64,000 nucleotides of DNA from Plumapathes pennacea (Eukaryota > Cnidaria > Anthozoa > Antipatharia > Myriopathidae): positions 6,966,001-7,030,000 of the forward strand of contig OZ038472.1 of assembly GCA_964036295.1 (NCBI GenBank). The letters run 5' to 3'. The position numbers were made by a program, and so were the translations under genes. The notes beneath the pieces were generated by a model. It saw only the letters and a list, made by a program, of their open reading frames with translations, was not told the DNA's origin and ran no database searches. Positions 10,698-21,839 of this stretch are shown one piece after another. Numbering within the stretch: position 1 is the first letter of the stretch; each line of letters begins with the position of its first letter.

Positions 10698-12892
10698 TGC
10701 CTAAAGGACAACAAAGAAAGATTAAAGGTGCAATCTGCAATGTGCCTGTTGACTGTGACCAGACTTGTAGAATTTTACCCCGTCCTCCTGAAAGGTCAGG
10801 TATAATAATGTTGAAACTCAAAAGAAAGTTAGAATTTAGAGGTCATGTCTATTTTCAAGCTGTGCGTCCACAGATAATTTCTTCTGCCCTTACTTGGCTT
10901 AAAATGAATAATCCATTGTATACCAACATAGCAATTGACATTAAAAATATTGACAACAATTTGACAAGTCTAGCTGACCAAAATGCATCAGAAGATATGA
11001 ATTCAAGTTCACTCGATGAAGAAAGTTCCACTGCTGATAGAATATCTGATGATACTGATGTAATAAATGACAAATCAGAGGAAAATGATGACCCATTGAA
11101 TGAGCATAGAGCACCAACTAATGAAACCTGCTTACAGTCTGTAATTCCGGAGTACCCTGTAATTTTGGAGGAGCAAGATGAAAGCAATGTTTCATTAGGA
11201 AATGAAGTTTATTACAATGTTGCACCTGGAGAAAATAAGCATCCTGTGTCATTAATGACTGACAAGCAGTGTGAAGAACTGGCATTTCCAATATTATTTC
11301 CAAAAGGGAGATTTGGTTATCAAGCTCAACGGGAAATTAAATTGACACCAGTGAAATATTTTAATGCACGGTTATTACATTATAGTGGGCGATTTGCAAC
11401 AAATCCAGAGTACCTGTTTTATGCACAATTTGTGATGGAGCAAAAGAAAGTATCTGACAGTATTAACATCGCTCTCAAAAAGGTCCATGGGCAGTCTATG
11501 AAAGCCTCGGAATTGAGATCAAATGTACAAAACTTACAAAATCTTATTTCAAAAGATCAAGCATATTTGTTTCTGAGGCAAATTCCAGGCTCTTCACCAT
11601 ACTGGCAAAGATTTATGTATGAAGTTGTAGGTATGGTTCGCCAACTGGGAATTCCAACATGGTTCATGACATTATCATGTGCTGATCTTAGATGGCCTGA
11701 ACTATTTCAAATTATTGCAAGGACAAAAGGACAAAATATGATTGATGAACAAGTCCAAGCTTTGTCATACAATGAAAGATGTTCTATGTTGAATCTTAAT
11801 CCTGTTGTTGTAGCAAAACACTTCCAGTACAGAGTTGAAACATTCTTCAAGGAAGTCTTGCTTAACAGAGCCAACCCCATAGGGAAGATAATCTACTATG
11901 CTCTTCGAATTGAGTTCCAAATGAGGGGGTCTCCACACTTACATGCACTGATATGGACTTCAGATTGTCCAAAACTAACACATGACAGCAAAGAGGAATA
12001 TATTATAGAATATCTAGACAAGCATGTACAAGGTTGCCTTCCAAACAAAGAGAATGATCCCGACTTGTATGAATTAGTTAAAACTTATCAAAAACATACT
12101 CACTCTAAAACATGTAGAAAATATAGAAACATTCCATGCAGATTTAATTTTGGTCAGTTTTTCACAGAAAAAACAGTTGTAGCAGAACCTTTGTCAGATG
12201 ACCTTAGTGAAGTTGCAAAAGCTGAAGTCCTCTCTAAGCAAAGTGCAATTCTAACTTCTGTCAAAAAGAAAATTAATGAGGTCTTGGACCCAAGTAAATC
12301 AGATTATGATCCTAACCTTACTCAAAAACAAGTTTTGAACTTAGCAGGTATCTCTCAAAAAGATTATGAGTGGGCATTGTCAATTTCTACTGATTCTTAT
12401 CATGAGTTGCATCTCAAAAGACCAGTAGACAGTTGCTTCATTAACAATTATTTTATAGCAGGAGTAAAAGATTTTGCAGCAAATGTTGACTTACAACCTG
12501 TTTTTAACCACTACAAGTGCTTAACATATGTTTGTTCCTATTTTTCAAAAGATGAAACTGAGTGTTCACAGGCAATAACAAATGCAGCAAAAGAAGCAAG
12601 GAATTCAAATTTGACTGTTAAGGAAAGCTTGAGAAAAATAGGTGCTGCTTTTCTGTCTACTAGAGAAGTTAGTTCACAAGAATGTGTCTACAGATGCATG
12701 CCTGAACTTTGGTTGAGAAAAACATTTCCTGCAACAATTTTTGTTAGCACAAACTTACCAGAAAACAGATTGCGTTTAGCAAAAAGTCAAGATGAGCTTG
12801 ATGCATTAGATGAAGACAGTACAGATATTTTTAAATCTAATATCATTGAACGTTACACCTATTGGCCAAAAACAATTATTGCTGTTGATTGA
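10697..12892 (+). CDS. Helentron 1: Rep (HUH endonuclease) domain
   Basis: 731 residues counted from the first in-frame position after the break, so this is not a true start. The Helitron-like N domain is clear. Residues 321-333 read TWFMTLSCADLRW. The HUH metal-binding motif is GSPHLHALIW (His414/His416). A zinc-type pair lies at Cys473/Cys481. The catalytic tyrosine motif YVCSYFSK carries Tyr611 and Tyr615 with Lys618. Rep nicks and joins ssDNA during rolling-circle transposition. Unlike Helitrons A and B, the HUH motif is intact here. The frame stops at TGA 12890-12892 in the middle of the conserved region; the same frame stays open afterwards with matching sequence, so this is a point nonsense change. 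Confidence 0.85.
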   Translation: MPKGQQRKIKGAICNVPVDCDQTCRILPRPPERSGIIMLKLKRKLEFRGHVYFQAVRPQIISSALTWLKMNNPLYTNIAIDIKNIDNNLTSLADQNASEDMNSSSLDEESSTADRISDDTDVINDKSEENDDPLNEHRAPTNETCLQSVIPEYPVILEEQDESNVSLGNEVYYNVAPGENKHPVSLMTDKQCEELAFPILFPKGRFGYQAQREIKLTPVKYFNARLLHYSGRFATNPEYLFYAQFVMEQKKVSDSINIALKKVHGQSMKASELRSNVQNLQNLISKDQAYLFLRQIPGSSPYWQRFMYEVVGMVRQLGIPTWFMTLSCADLRWPELFQIIARTKGQNMIDEQVQALSYNERCSMLNLNPVVVAKHFQYRVETFFKEVLLNRANPIGKIIYYALRIEFQMRGSPHLHALIWTSDCPKLTHDSKEEYIIEYLDKHVQGCLPNKENDPDLYELVKTYQKHTHSKTCRKYRNIPCRFNFGQFFTEKTVVAEPLSDDLSEVAKAEVLSKQSAILTSVKKKINEVLDPSKSDYDPNLTQKQVLNLAGISQKDYEWALSISTDSYHELHLKRPVDSCFINNYFIAGVKDFAANVDLQPVFNHYKCLTYVCSYFSKDETECSQAITNAAKEARNSNLTVKESLRKIGAAFLSTREVSSQECVYRCMPELWLRKTFPATIFVSTNLPENRLRLAKSQDELDALDEDSTDIFKSNIIERYTYWPKTIIAVD

Positions 12893-13699
12893 CTTTGTTT
12901 AGCTGAGTTTGCAGCACATTACTACAAAGATTATTACAGTGAACATAATGAAACAAATGATGCTCAACCAGATGTCCTAACTGATGATGTGATTGAATCA
13001 CAGCACACACAGTCTTCTATTGATGGCACAGACTTTCGACTACTTCCTAATAAAATAAGACTGCTAATTACCAATGAAGTTATGAAATGCAGAAAAGTCA
13101 AGGCTGTTATACGGTTTCATACTCCAAGCAAAAGAAAGGAACCTGAAAAATATTTTCATCATCTACTTATGCTCTATTTTCCATGGCGAGAAGAAGGTGA
13201 CCTGCTTGGCACAGAGCAAACATACATGTCAAAGTTTTATGAGCCTGATGTGCAACCCATTGTTGAGCACAATCGAGAATTATTTCAACCCGATGCTGAA
13301 GCTGTAGAAGAGGGTTTAGAATTCTTAAGAAATAACCCAGGAGCTATACCTCACTCATATGACTCTATAAATGATCAAGAAAATGAAGATATCCGGTGTG
13401 AACCAGAAGACAACAATTCAATGTCATATGAGCAATCACCTGATGATCTTGCTCCAAATTCTGATCAGCCTCAGCAACCATCTTCAGGACTTATAGTTCA
13501 CAACCAGCCTTCAGATGTATCTGATGACTTGCTCTGTGAATCTGTTCGATCCTTGAACAACAAGCAACGCTATGCATACAATATTCTTCTTGCTTGGTGC
13601 AGAACTAAAATGAAGAATTTTAATAGCTTGAAACCAGAGAAAGTAGAACCAATATATCTGTTCATAACAGGAGGTGCTGGTGCAGGAAAAGCCACTTAA
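12893..13699 (+). CDS. Helentron 1: Rep-helicase linker and helicase motif I
   Basis: This continues the Rep frame after the TGA at 12890. Conserved Helitron linker features are visible: LLPNKIRLL, then a YFHHLLMLYFPWREE block typical of the region between Rep and helicase, then an acidic stretch. It ends in the Walker A segment GGAGAGK, which runs into a stop two codons later because of an apparent 1-nt loss in the A run at 13687-13690. The next frame resumes immediately with the rest of motif I. Confidence 0.8.
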   Translation, partial: LCLAEFAAHYYKDYYSEHNETNDAQPDVLTDDVIESQHTQSSIDGTDFRLLPNKIRLLITNEVMKCRKVKAVIRFHTPSKRKEPEKYFHHLLMLYFPWREEGDLLGTEQTYMSKFYEPDVQPIVEHNRELFQPDAEAVEEGLEFLRNNPGAIPHSYDSINDQENEDIRCEPEDNNSMSYEQSPDDLAPNSDQPQQPSSGLIVHNQPSDVSDDLLCESVRSLNNKQRYAYNILLAWCRTKMKNFNSLKPEKVEPIYLFITGGAGAGKAT

Positions 13700-14859
13700 T
13701 AAAAACCATTTACCATACTGCAGTGAAAACTTTCAAACATGCTCCTTTAAATCCAGAGCTACCCACAGTCCTATTAATGGCCCCCACTGGTGTTGCAGCT
13801 ATAAACATCAATGGCACTACAATTAACACTGCCTTATCAATCCCTAAAGAAACAGGAGATAGTGTACCTCCACTGTCAGACCAAAAGAAAACACAACTAC
13901 GAATGTCATTATCTGAACTCAAGTTGATAATTATAGATGAGATTTCAATGGTTTCAAACAGTGCATTACTCCATGTACACCAAAGACTACAGCATATTTT
14001 TGTCACTCCAAACTCTCAGTTGTTTGCTGGCATAAGCATAATTGCTGTTGGAGATTTGTACCAGCTCCCACCAATACGTAGGAAACCTGTTTTTTCATGT
14101 TTCAAAAATGATGCCTACAATTTATGTCATCCATGGGAAGCTTTCAAAATGATAGAGCTCACAGAAATAATGAGACAAAAAGATGACCACAAATTCGCTG
14201 AGCTTTTGAACAGAATCAGGACAGCATCACAAACTGAAGATGACATCAGATGTATTCAGACCACGTCCATAACCCCTTCAGATGAAAATTATCCATCAGA
14301 TGCACTCCATATATGGGCTGAAAATAATCCTGTTAATGTGTACAACAACCAATGTTTGCAACAGATATCCTCACCACTTTTTGTACTTAGAGCAATTGAT
14401 CAGTATCCACAGAATGTCACAAGACAAGACATTGAAAGAGTTCTTTCTAAAGGATGCTCTGAAACAGGTGGACTTGATTCTGAAATATTTATAAAAGAAA
14501 GTGCCAGAGTCATGCTTACAACAAACATTGATATTGCAGACAGACTTATAAATGGACAAATGGGCACTGTTGTTCACATTGCTACCAATCAAAACACCCA
14601 CAAACCAACTATTGTCTATATAAAATTTGATGACCATAATGCTGGTAACATGCTAATCAACAAATCGACAATCCCTTTGATCCGACAAACGAAAGTTGTC
14701 CCTATTATACCAGTCCTAGCTAAAATTAAAATAAGGTCAAACAAGGCTTCATCACCAGAAATACAAAGAGTACAGTTTCCACTAACACTAGCATGGGCAT
14801 GTACTGTTCACAAGGTCCAAGGATTAACACTCAATGATGTTGTAATCAGTTTAAATTAG
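13690..14859 (+). CDS. Helentron 1: PIF1-like helicase core
   Basis: SF1B helicase of the PIF1/Helitron type. Motif I completes at the start of this frame. Motif Ia is APTGVAA (codons near 13780). Walker B is IIIDEISMVS (13930-13960). Motif III is GDLYQLPP (14050-14073). Near the end is WACTVHKVQGLTL (motif V/VI region). The helicase would unwind the donor strand 5' to 3' during rolling-circle replication. It ends at TAG 14857-14859, and the last motif continues in another frame. Confidence 0.85.
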   Translation, partial: SHLIKTIYHTAVKTFKHAPLNPELPTVLLMAPTGVAAININGTTINTALSIPKETGDSVPPLSDQKKTQLRMSLSELKLIIIDEISMVSNSALLHVHQRLQHIFVTPNSQLFAGISIIAVGDLYQLPPIRRKPVFSCFKNDAYNLCHPWEAFKMIELTEIMRQKDDHKFAELLNRIRTASQTEDDIRCIQTTSITPSDENYPSDALHIWAENNPVNVYNNQCLQQISSPLFVLRAIDQYPQNVTRQDIERVLSKGCSETGGLDSEIFIKESARVMLTTNIDIADRLINGQMGTVVHIATNQNTHKPTIVYIKFDDHNAGNMLINKSTIPLIRQTKVVPIIPVLAKIKIRSNKASSPEIQRVQFPLTLAWACTVHKVQGLTLNDVVISLN

Positions 14860-15707
14860 AAAGACAAAGATCTTTCAATTACGGACAAATCTATGTGGCT
14901 CTTAGTCGTGCAACATCTTTTAAAGGCTTACACATCATTGGAAACATTGAAACCGAACAGATACGAGCAGATCCAAGATTACATGAAGAATATCAACGAC
15001 TAAGAACACTTCTACCTTTACGAATGGAACCAACACAAGATTTACTAAATGCATCTGGCAACAATGAACTATCTCTATGTCTATTAAATATCAGATCTCT
15101 AAGAAAACACAGCATTGACCTTAACTTTGACCACACCATTTTCAATTCCGATGTCCTTCTACTGACAGAAACTCATCTGCAACCACATGATTTGGACACT
15201 GAAATTAGAGATAACCTTCATCCTTTTCAACTGTACAGACAAGACAATCCTGATAAATATTCCAGTTTAGCTGTCTGTTCTAGAAACAGTGTTGAAACAA
15301 GCGAGCATCACTACTTTCATTCCCTGAATGCACTTAAATTGGTCATCACGTCTAGTAATTGTACAAAAAACAAAATATCATTAATTCTCCTTTATCGAAA
15401 ACATGGAACAAATATACAGCAATATATAAATAGCATTGAAAGTATTCTTAATCAACATCTTGTTGATATAATTCTAGGAGATTTTAACATTAACTACTTG
15501 AATGACACTGAAAATAGACCATTGAAAATTTTAATGAATTCTCTAAACTATGAACAAATTGTACAAAGTCCTACATTTGTTTCTGCTGGAAGTTTGCTAG
15601 ACCATGTTTACGTAAATCCAACAATGTTCAATATTGTCCAGAATTCCATAACGAGTGTTTACTATTCTGATCACGATGCTGTTACAATAACTGTAAAGCT
15701 AGCATAA
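14856..15707 (+). CDS. Helentron 1: helicase motif VI fused to AP-type endonuclease
   Basis: The frame opens with FNYGQIYVALSRATS, the terminal helicase motif. It then runs directly into an exonuclease-endonuclease-phosphatase domain: LLNIRSLR (Asn65, counting from codon 14895), LLTETHL (Glu92), GDFNIN (Asp196/Asn198), SLLDHVYV (235-240 region) and a terminal SDHDAV (Asp259-His260). These are the metal- and phosphate-binding positions of APE-type nucleases of non-LTR retrotransposons. The helicase-endonuclease fusion assigns the element to Helentrons. The end at 15707 looks natural, shortly after SDHD. Confidence 0.85.
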   Translation, partial: LERQRSFNYGQIYVALSRATSFKGLHIIGNIETEQIRADPRLHEEYQRLRTLLPLRMEPTQDLLNASGNNELSLCLLNIRSLRKHSIDLNFDHTIFNSDVLLLTETHLQPHDLDTEIRDNLHPFQLYRQDNPDKYSSLAVCSRNSVETSEHHYFHSLNALKLVITSSNCTKNKISLILLYRKHGTNIQQYINSIESILNQHLVDIILGDFNINYLNDTENRPLKILMNSLNYEQIVQSPTFVSAGSLLDHVYVNPTMFNIVQNSITSVYYSDHDAVTITVKLA

Positions 15708-17128
15708 CATCAGCTGCTATATGCATCCCTACACTGTACATTTTCTAAACAACAGATATATGTACATCAAGGAGTTCATTTAGGAAATCATTGAAATAAA
15801 TATATTATAATATTGTGTACACAACACTGCTCAGAGAAGTTACATTTGTGGACAGTTTATGTTTATGGACACAACTGGATAAACATTGCATGTTCAGCGG
15901 ATCCTACTTGCTAGCACCATGGTGCCAGCTTCCCACACTGACTTCCTGACAAAGGTAAATCACCTTCATTTTTAGGATAGTGGGGTGGGTATAGTATACA
16001 AACATTTCATTCAACTACATTAATGAATCGATCACTCTCTCCGCAGACCCTCTATTACTTGATGACTGACTCAAACTACAATAACATTGCCACTGTGGGA
16101 TCCATTACTTCCAGCCAGTGCAGTGTACCTACAATCAAGTGCTGCTGCCTGAATACAATAATTATTCTGCCTGCAGCTATGACTACACAAGAAATAATAT
16201 CCTGCTCACTTGGAAAAGTTTCATATCATTCATCAGAAGAAACTAAATGCTAGACTTGTATACACCTGCAGCCAAAGGCATTCATGGATATTTGTAGTCT
16301 CTGGTGGACACCAAAACTTATTCCTAATGCTGCATATCAATATACTTCATCAGAAGAAACTGGATGTATAGAACCTCAATGTGCAACCATCAAAGACATT
16401 CATGGAGCTATCACATTGGCCACTGTCAACTGGTGGACATGAAAAACTATTCTATAAACTTCATCAGAAAAAACTGATGCTGGACTTGTATGCACAGCCA
16501 AAGATATTTATAATATTGTGGTCACTCGGTGCATGGACATGAAAAACTATTCCTGCTGCACAATAAACTTGCTGTCCGAGACCATGGGCCACAAAGAGAA
16601 AGAACGCCCTTTGATTTTGAACAACATTTCAACCCAGCTATCATGTAAATCCAACGAACATGACATTCTTTATACTGAAGTTTCATGATTTGCTGCTATG
16701 AGAAATATAGGCTCACAGAGGTGCAAGTACAGTCTAAATTTTACTGTATTAATAGTACATCAGACACAGTTGTTTAATATCAATAAATTATACGGGTCGT
16801 TGTCACGTTATATGCTCGTGGTTTTAATTCATAATTGATAAATACAATAATTCCAAAAATTCTTCATGCACGATGGTGCAATTTTCCGTTGGCCAAGTAC
16901 CGATACAAAATCTTTTGTGGAAGCACATTATAGCTGTTAAATACAACTTATCAACCACTTAAAAATTCAAATCGTACCTTTTCTTTCCTGCCTCATTCTA
17001 CTAAGCGCTCCAACAAACACACAAAAACAATCCAAGTTTATAGCTCGCTTCTGGAACACGGATAGGCCTGGGGCGAGACCAGAAAAAGATTGATACCACA
17101 ACCTCGTCACCAGGAACATCTTGCACAT
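15708..17128. other. Noncoding, probably Helentron 1 3' region and flank
   Basis: No coding sequence recognised. A near-palindrome (GCACCATGGTGC) lies near 15916. Positions 16200-16560 contain three diverged repeats of a ~110-120-bp block marked by CATCAGAAGAAACT. The 3' end of Helentron 1 may be in here, but I could not fix it. Confidence 0.45.
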
Positions 17129-17390
17129 ACACGCATCAGGAGTTCTGGCTTTTGGTTGGATCGCACTGTATTCTGGGTAGGTTTAGCTCGGAAAAGTGAG
17201 CACCAGCTCTACAATATCTGCCATTTTGCACTTCACGCTTGGAGCTCAGTCAACTTCTATCCGTTCTAAAACGTACACATTTACCAAGCTCCAAGCTTGA
17301 AATGGCAGTAAAGTTGGTGCTAACTTTTTGAGCCAAACCTACCCAGAACACAGTGCGATCCAACCAAAAGTCAAAACTCTTGATGCGTGT
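17129..17390. repeat. Foldback (inverted-repeat) MITE-like element
   Basis: Imperfect inverted arms of about 115 bp face each other: ACACGCATCA at 17129 against TGATGCGTGT ending at 17390, with further pairs such as CACTGTATTCTGGGTAGGTT against AACCTACCCAGAACACAGTG. A short spacer (~17246-17275) separates them. No clear target duplication was found at the ends and no coding capacity. Confidence 0.65.
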
Positions 17391-17895
17391 ATTCACTCGA
17401 ACGCCACGAGCTCACTGGCCATTCCAGTCTTGTTCGAGGTAAAATCGTGTGCAAGCCCTTTCTTGTGCACAACCTATGTTATAGAAAATGCATTGGACTG
17501 ACTCAAATGCACAGTGAACGCACGGCCAGGAAACGTATTTCCGAAAATGTCGTTGCTTCCGCGTTTTTCAAATTCTCAAAGTGCCACGCTAGGGAACGAT
17601 ATATCTTCTCCTGTAGCGAGATTGCACGTTAGTTGGGATAGCATCCCTCATTCTAGTGTTTTCCTGGTCAGTGTTGCGTCAAGTTGTTGGCAAATAATGA
17701 GAAAAGTTGTCAGGTTTATGAGTGAGTTGTGTCACTGTGCGGAACAGCTTACACATTTCAGACTCGGCTCCTTAAAAAATTACATTCAACTCAATTTATC
17801 TCAGTAACATTACAGTAACCCCTTTTTTCTCTTTTTAAATTAAAGTTGACGAAAACAGGGAAGCTACATTATTAGGATTTAGTTATACATAGAAA
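17391..17895. other. Unassigned noncoding DNA
   Basis: Only short frames without recognisable motifs. No repeat structure was noticed between the two inverted-repeat features. Confidence 0.4.
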
Positions 17896-17996
17896 CGGCG
17901 GCGCTTAAGCGAGTGGATTCATTGAAGTGCGTACTTGATAATAAAAGTGACCCTTGCAAGTACGCACTTCGTTAGACCCACTCACGTAAACGCCGG
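17896..17996. repeat. Imperfect palindrome / hairpin
   Basis: The arm 17896-17937 pairs with 17957-17996. The inner 14 bp (GAAGTGCGTACTTG / CAAGTACGCACTTC) match perfectly around a 19-nt loop, and the outer part pairs with mismatches (CGGCG...GAGTGG / CCACTC...CGCCGG). It could be a small foldback element or a transposon terminus; no target duplication recognised. Confidence 0.65.
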
Positions 17997-19429
17997 CTCC
18001 ACCAAAGCTTCTGCACCCCAATTGTAAAATCCAGCGGTGTCAATAGCAACTTAGCTGGTGATACCTACACGAAGTATTGAACAGAAAAACAATCACTTCT
18101 CCGCCATATTGAAAGTCGGACCGATCACAGACAAGTTAACTCTCAGCCTTATCTTCCGCATACGAGCCTTATCTCCCTCATAATTACGTATTTCTTCCAG
18201 ATACTTTTCTCAGTCCACGAAATCTTCTGTTCTAAAGAGCTAGTTCAAACTTTTTCGAGGATAAAAAATTGTGTCATAAAGTTGTTATAAACAGACAGGG
18301 GTATAGTGATAATCATTGTTTAACAACATTTAATTTGTTATTGTAATTTTTCCAACCGTGAAACAAAAGAACTCTTTCTTTTAACAGCCAATAGATCTCT
18401 GGTTGGCACATTAATAACAATAGGTGTTGTCAGCGTGCATGACTATAAACGAGAGGCGTTTGTGACCATCCAATCGCTTTGCTTCAAGTTTTCTGGGGAA
18501 TGCAGATTCGAATCTTGATAGAATTGCAGTTTTTAAGGTCGTCCACTCCACGAAGTGGAGAGGCGACCTTTATGGGATTGAGTTGTCCCCCATTCACTCT
18601 GCGTCCACAATGGAAATCCATATAAAGATGTGCTCTTTTGTGTTCTATCCAAATTTGGGCATTCCAAATTTGGGCGTGACGAACGGGTTAACTTGTCGAA
18701 GGTAGTTTCTTCTGATATATTTATCATGGTTGTCAAGCATTTGAAGCTTGCTGTTTGGCCATTGAGCCTGAGTGTTCCTACAGGGGTAGGGCACTCACTG
18801 TACTGTGATTACGAAGCATACCGAAATTGAGCGAGAATGTTCGGTCGAACGAAGATGATGAAATTGCATGGCTATTATGCTGTGATCATGAAATGCAGCC
18901 ATTGTGCCGCTCTTTTGTAACGAGGGTGCTTCTACAACTGTAAAGCATATCGAGGTTGACACAGCGAGGCAATTATGCTCGAAACTCAACACCGTTTGGT
19001 TCTGTGGAAGATGTACGGATAAACTGGTGTTGGCTTGCGTTCTGAAGTTCACCGCGGAAATTTCGTGGATTCGATATTTGATGGGTACCGCTACGCGATT
19101 GCAAATAACTCTGTCGCCGCTAATTATTTAGTCCCGACGAAACTTTCTGTGGCGACACGAAATACTTCTGGGAAGATAACAGGCCGAAATCGGAAACCAA
19201 AGCTACGATGAACTTTAGCCGTAAAACAATAGCGTTTATGCTTCACATTGTATATGACATTTGTTGCCTAACAAAATGCTTCTGCTTATCATACATTGCC
19301 TGCTGAAATGTTTCTTCCATTCGATCATGTAGCTTTTGTTTCGCAATGGTCAATGTGTACTAGAAATGAACAATACACCGAAATAGTCCTGAGCATTGAG
19401 TTTGCAGTCACAAATGGACTGAACACGCA
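17997..19429. other. Unassigned noncoding DNA with one tight hairpin
   Basis: A hairpin lies at 18535-18570: AAGGTCG and TCCACT pair with AGTGGA and CGACCTT, a two-part stem of 13 paired bases. A direct repeat of ATTCCAAATTTGGGC-type sequence lies near 18655-18680. No gene recognised. The hairpin resembles a transposon terminus, but no partner end was found. Confidence 0.4.
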
Positions 19430-19764
19430 TCAAGAATGTATTAAAATCTGTATGCTGATCATTTTCCCTCGAAGTATTGTTTTACTACGCTTCTGTCGCT
19501 AGTTTCGGCTACCGTATTCGCTCAGAGCAATCGGAACTTGGAGTCTTGAATGATTTAGTTAGATGTCTTATTTTTCTGTAATCTGGCACGCGGTGATTGC
19601 AGCGAGAATCGTTCACAAGCCCTTAGAAGTATTACTGGGTCTGAAGCCCGTGTATAATTTGAAGTAAACTGTTCAAGTTTTGCTTTGATTCTGGGAGAAA
19701 TCTTGCTGTTTTGAGTCAGTTCACATACAAATATGCATGCCTGAGTCTGGTGCATGCAGTAGTA
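19430..19764 (+). repeat. Target repeat of Helitron A, left half
   Basis: This segment matches 41725-42078 nearly base for base (for example GCGAGAATCGTTCACAAGCC in both), with a ~20-bp indel near 19733. The match stops exactly at the Helitron A boundary and resumes at 39076. It is therefore half of a ~740-bp dispersed repeat split by the Helitron insertion. Confidence 0.9.
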
Positions 19765-19772
19765 ACAAGTAT

Positions 19773-19792
19773 TGTCGCGGGAAAACGCGACA
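19773..19792 (-). other. Helitron A 3'-terminal hairpin
   Basis: The 7-bp perfect stem TGTCGCG/CGCGACA has a 6-nt loop and lies 8 nt from the element end at 19765. Position and GC-rich stem fit the transposition-termination hairpin of Helitrons. The terminal bases are not the canonical CTRRT, which fits the Helentron/Helitron2 type rather than classical Helitrons. Confidence 0.7.
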
Positions 19793-21839
19793 GATGCTGG
19801 GATTCAAGGATGTTTTGGGCTTTTGAGACTTCATAACAGGGCTTGCGATCTCTTGTGGCGAAGGGCGTGGGATCGAGGGCCTTGGCCTCGGTTTAGTGTC
19901 TTTGAATCAACTGGGCCGAAAGCAGGGAACATTTTTGTTTGGGGTTTTGCTTTATTTGTTTGCCCGGTGCATCGAATTTGTGTCAGAAAAACGTAGGTAA
20001 GTGTGTTCCTTTTTCGTTTAATCGTGTTACGTGTGCGTCCTTATTTGCAGTTTTCAAAAGACGGTGTGTATTATAAATAACTGGGCAGAGTTTATAGCAG
20101 CATCAGAATGAAGTTTCTAGGAACGAGGCTGTTGGAAAGTTGAAAGATCGCAACCGTTTTGATAATACTCGATGGACATCATGTAGTTTTCTGTATTTCG
20201 AAATGATGTGCGAAGATGTCCCGCAAAGAAATGTGCGCTCGAAGGGAGATGAATCGAAAATATTGTATGTAGCGAGTTGCGTTCAGTCTATATTTCTCAT
20301 GTGTGTTCGAGATGCCTAGTGTTTCGAGATGGGAGGTTAAACTTGGCGGTACTTATTGTATAGACATGAGTGTTTTACTAGAAAATATACCGTGCGTAAA
20401 ATCCATACTAAACTACATCCGGGACCCGAATGGCGTATTTTCGATATCGATATGATGGCATACATTCCCGCTTTTGCACGGTAGTTTGTGGGTTTATACC
20501 TCGTAAAACTCGTGTCTATATATAACGAAAAGATAATTTTACCACTCGAAAATGAAATAAAATATCGTTTCCTCCAGGAAAAAAGCACAAAATAATATGC
20601 GTGAAACAACAACTTTTTATTTAGAAGTTTTTTTGTCAATTTATAAAGTACATGTACATTGATTGCAGTACAATTGGTCAAGTCAACATGCTGAATTTAT
20701 TTAAAATTCAGAGGGAGGAAGGAGCAAATGTACAGTAGGATGTATAAGGGATAAATTTCAATTCAAAATCCCGTAAAAAGCAGAATACCACTTACCATCT
20801 TGAAGATTGGACTTGATTGACAAATTTTTAAAAGATGGTGAGGAAATGCTAAGTGGGTGATTCATAACTACAATATGTCCTTGCTGCTTTACCCCATCTG
20901 TTTCTATGTATAGTGTAGTATTTGCAAAACAACATTTCCTGGTTTCTCAGACCTAACTAAACGTACATTAGTATATGGGTTAACTACTAGAAAGTTGCAT
21001 GGAAGTATTAAACACAACAGAGTACTATGGGGCTTTAGGGAAAATCTTCCTTGCAAAAATAACAAAGAATGGGTCTAGTTTACCACTGTTCCTGTTACTT
21101 TTTCCCCCATGAAAATAGGATAGCGATATGATATTTTATGTGATATCAAAATAATGCTAGTTACTTTAATTATTTTATAATGGAAACAATATGCAGTTGG
21201 AAAAGAATATTTGACTTAACAAAACTGAATGGTAGTCACAATAGTTTAACATTAGGTGGTATGCATAGTTATATGTTACTTTGATCAAAACATTCAATAC
21301 TGCACAATAGAACTTGAACATGGCTCTGATAATACATTAAATGTAGAATTTAGTGTGATGGAGACTTGAGCTACTTTCACCATCATGCATAGCTCACAAG
21401 GTCAAGATGTTTTGGTGGGTCACATTATCATAAAACTTTGTGGTGAGAGTGGACAACTGCTTTTTTTTAGCCATAGTACAATATTGTAATAAAACAAACC
21501 CAAGCTCAGCAGGGATTTACTTCACAGACATTTGAGGGAAGAAAAAAGTACTATTTGTTGAAGTGCATGATCGTGAAAGTGGCTTGTACTGAGAACATTT
21601 CTATTAAGAGGGATTTATACAGTTTTAAGGAATGAAGCAAAGATAAATGTACTGGTGTCCTTTGCTTTGTTTCATGTTTTCCATGTAGAAAAAGTACTAA
21701 TGGCTTTTGGTCGATACTCGTGGTAGTTACATTACATTCATGTATAAAGGACTTCCTGTTTTGCATCTGTTATGACATATTTTGTCCTTTGGCATTTTTG
21801 TTGTGTTGCCAAGAAACAGTGTTTTGCTGGGCAATGTTC
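19793..21839 (-). other. Helitron A 3' noncoding region
   Basis: AT-rich sequence between the RPA-like exon and the element's 3' hairpin. No open frame with recognisable motifs on either strand. Confidence 0.5.

Larger units (their letters stand above)
6143..15707 (+). mobile_element. Helentron 1 (Helitron superfamily, C76 peptidase and endonuclease type)
   Basis: One orientation carries a TM-protein frame, 2A motif, C76-like peptidase, basic repeats, zinc region, HUH Rep, PIF1-like helicase and C-terminal AP-type endonuclease. Helicase-endonuclease fusion is the published hallmark of Helentrons. The coding path is interrupted by several frameshifts, stops near 6880 and 12892, and a foldback insertion at 8568-9792, so this copy is not functional as it stands. 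The coordinates given are the coding core; I could not define the element termini. All joins between frames are inferred from continuity of family motifs. Confidence 0.85.

Noticed and set aside
19773..19792. Hairpin as a bacterial-type terminator
   Set aside because: Eukaryotic context, and the position at the element end makes a Helitron terminal hairpin the better reading.
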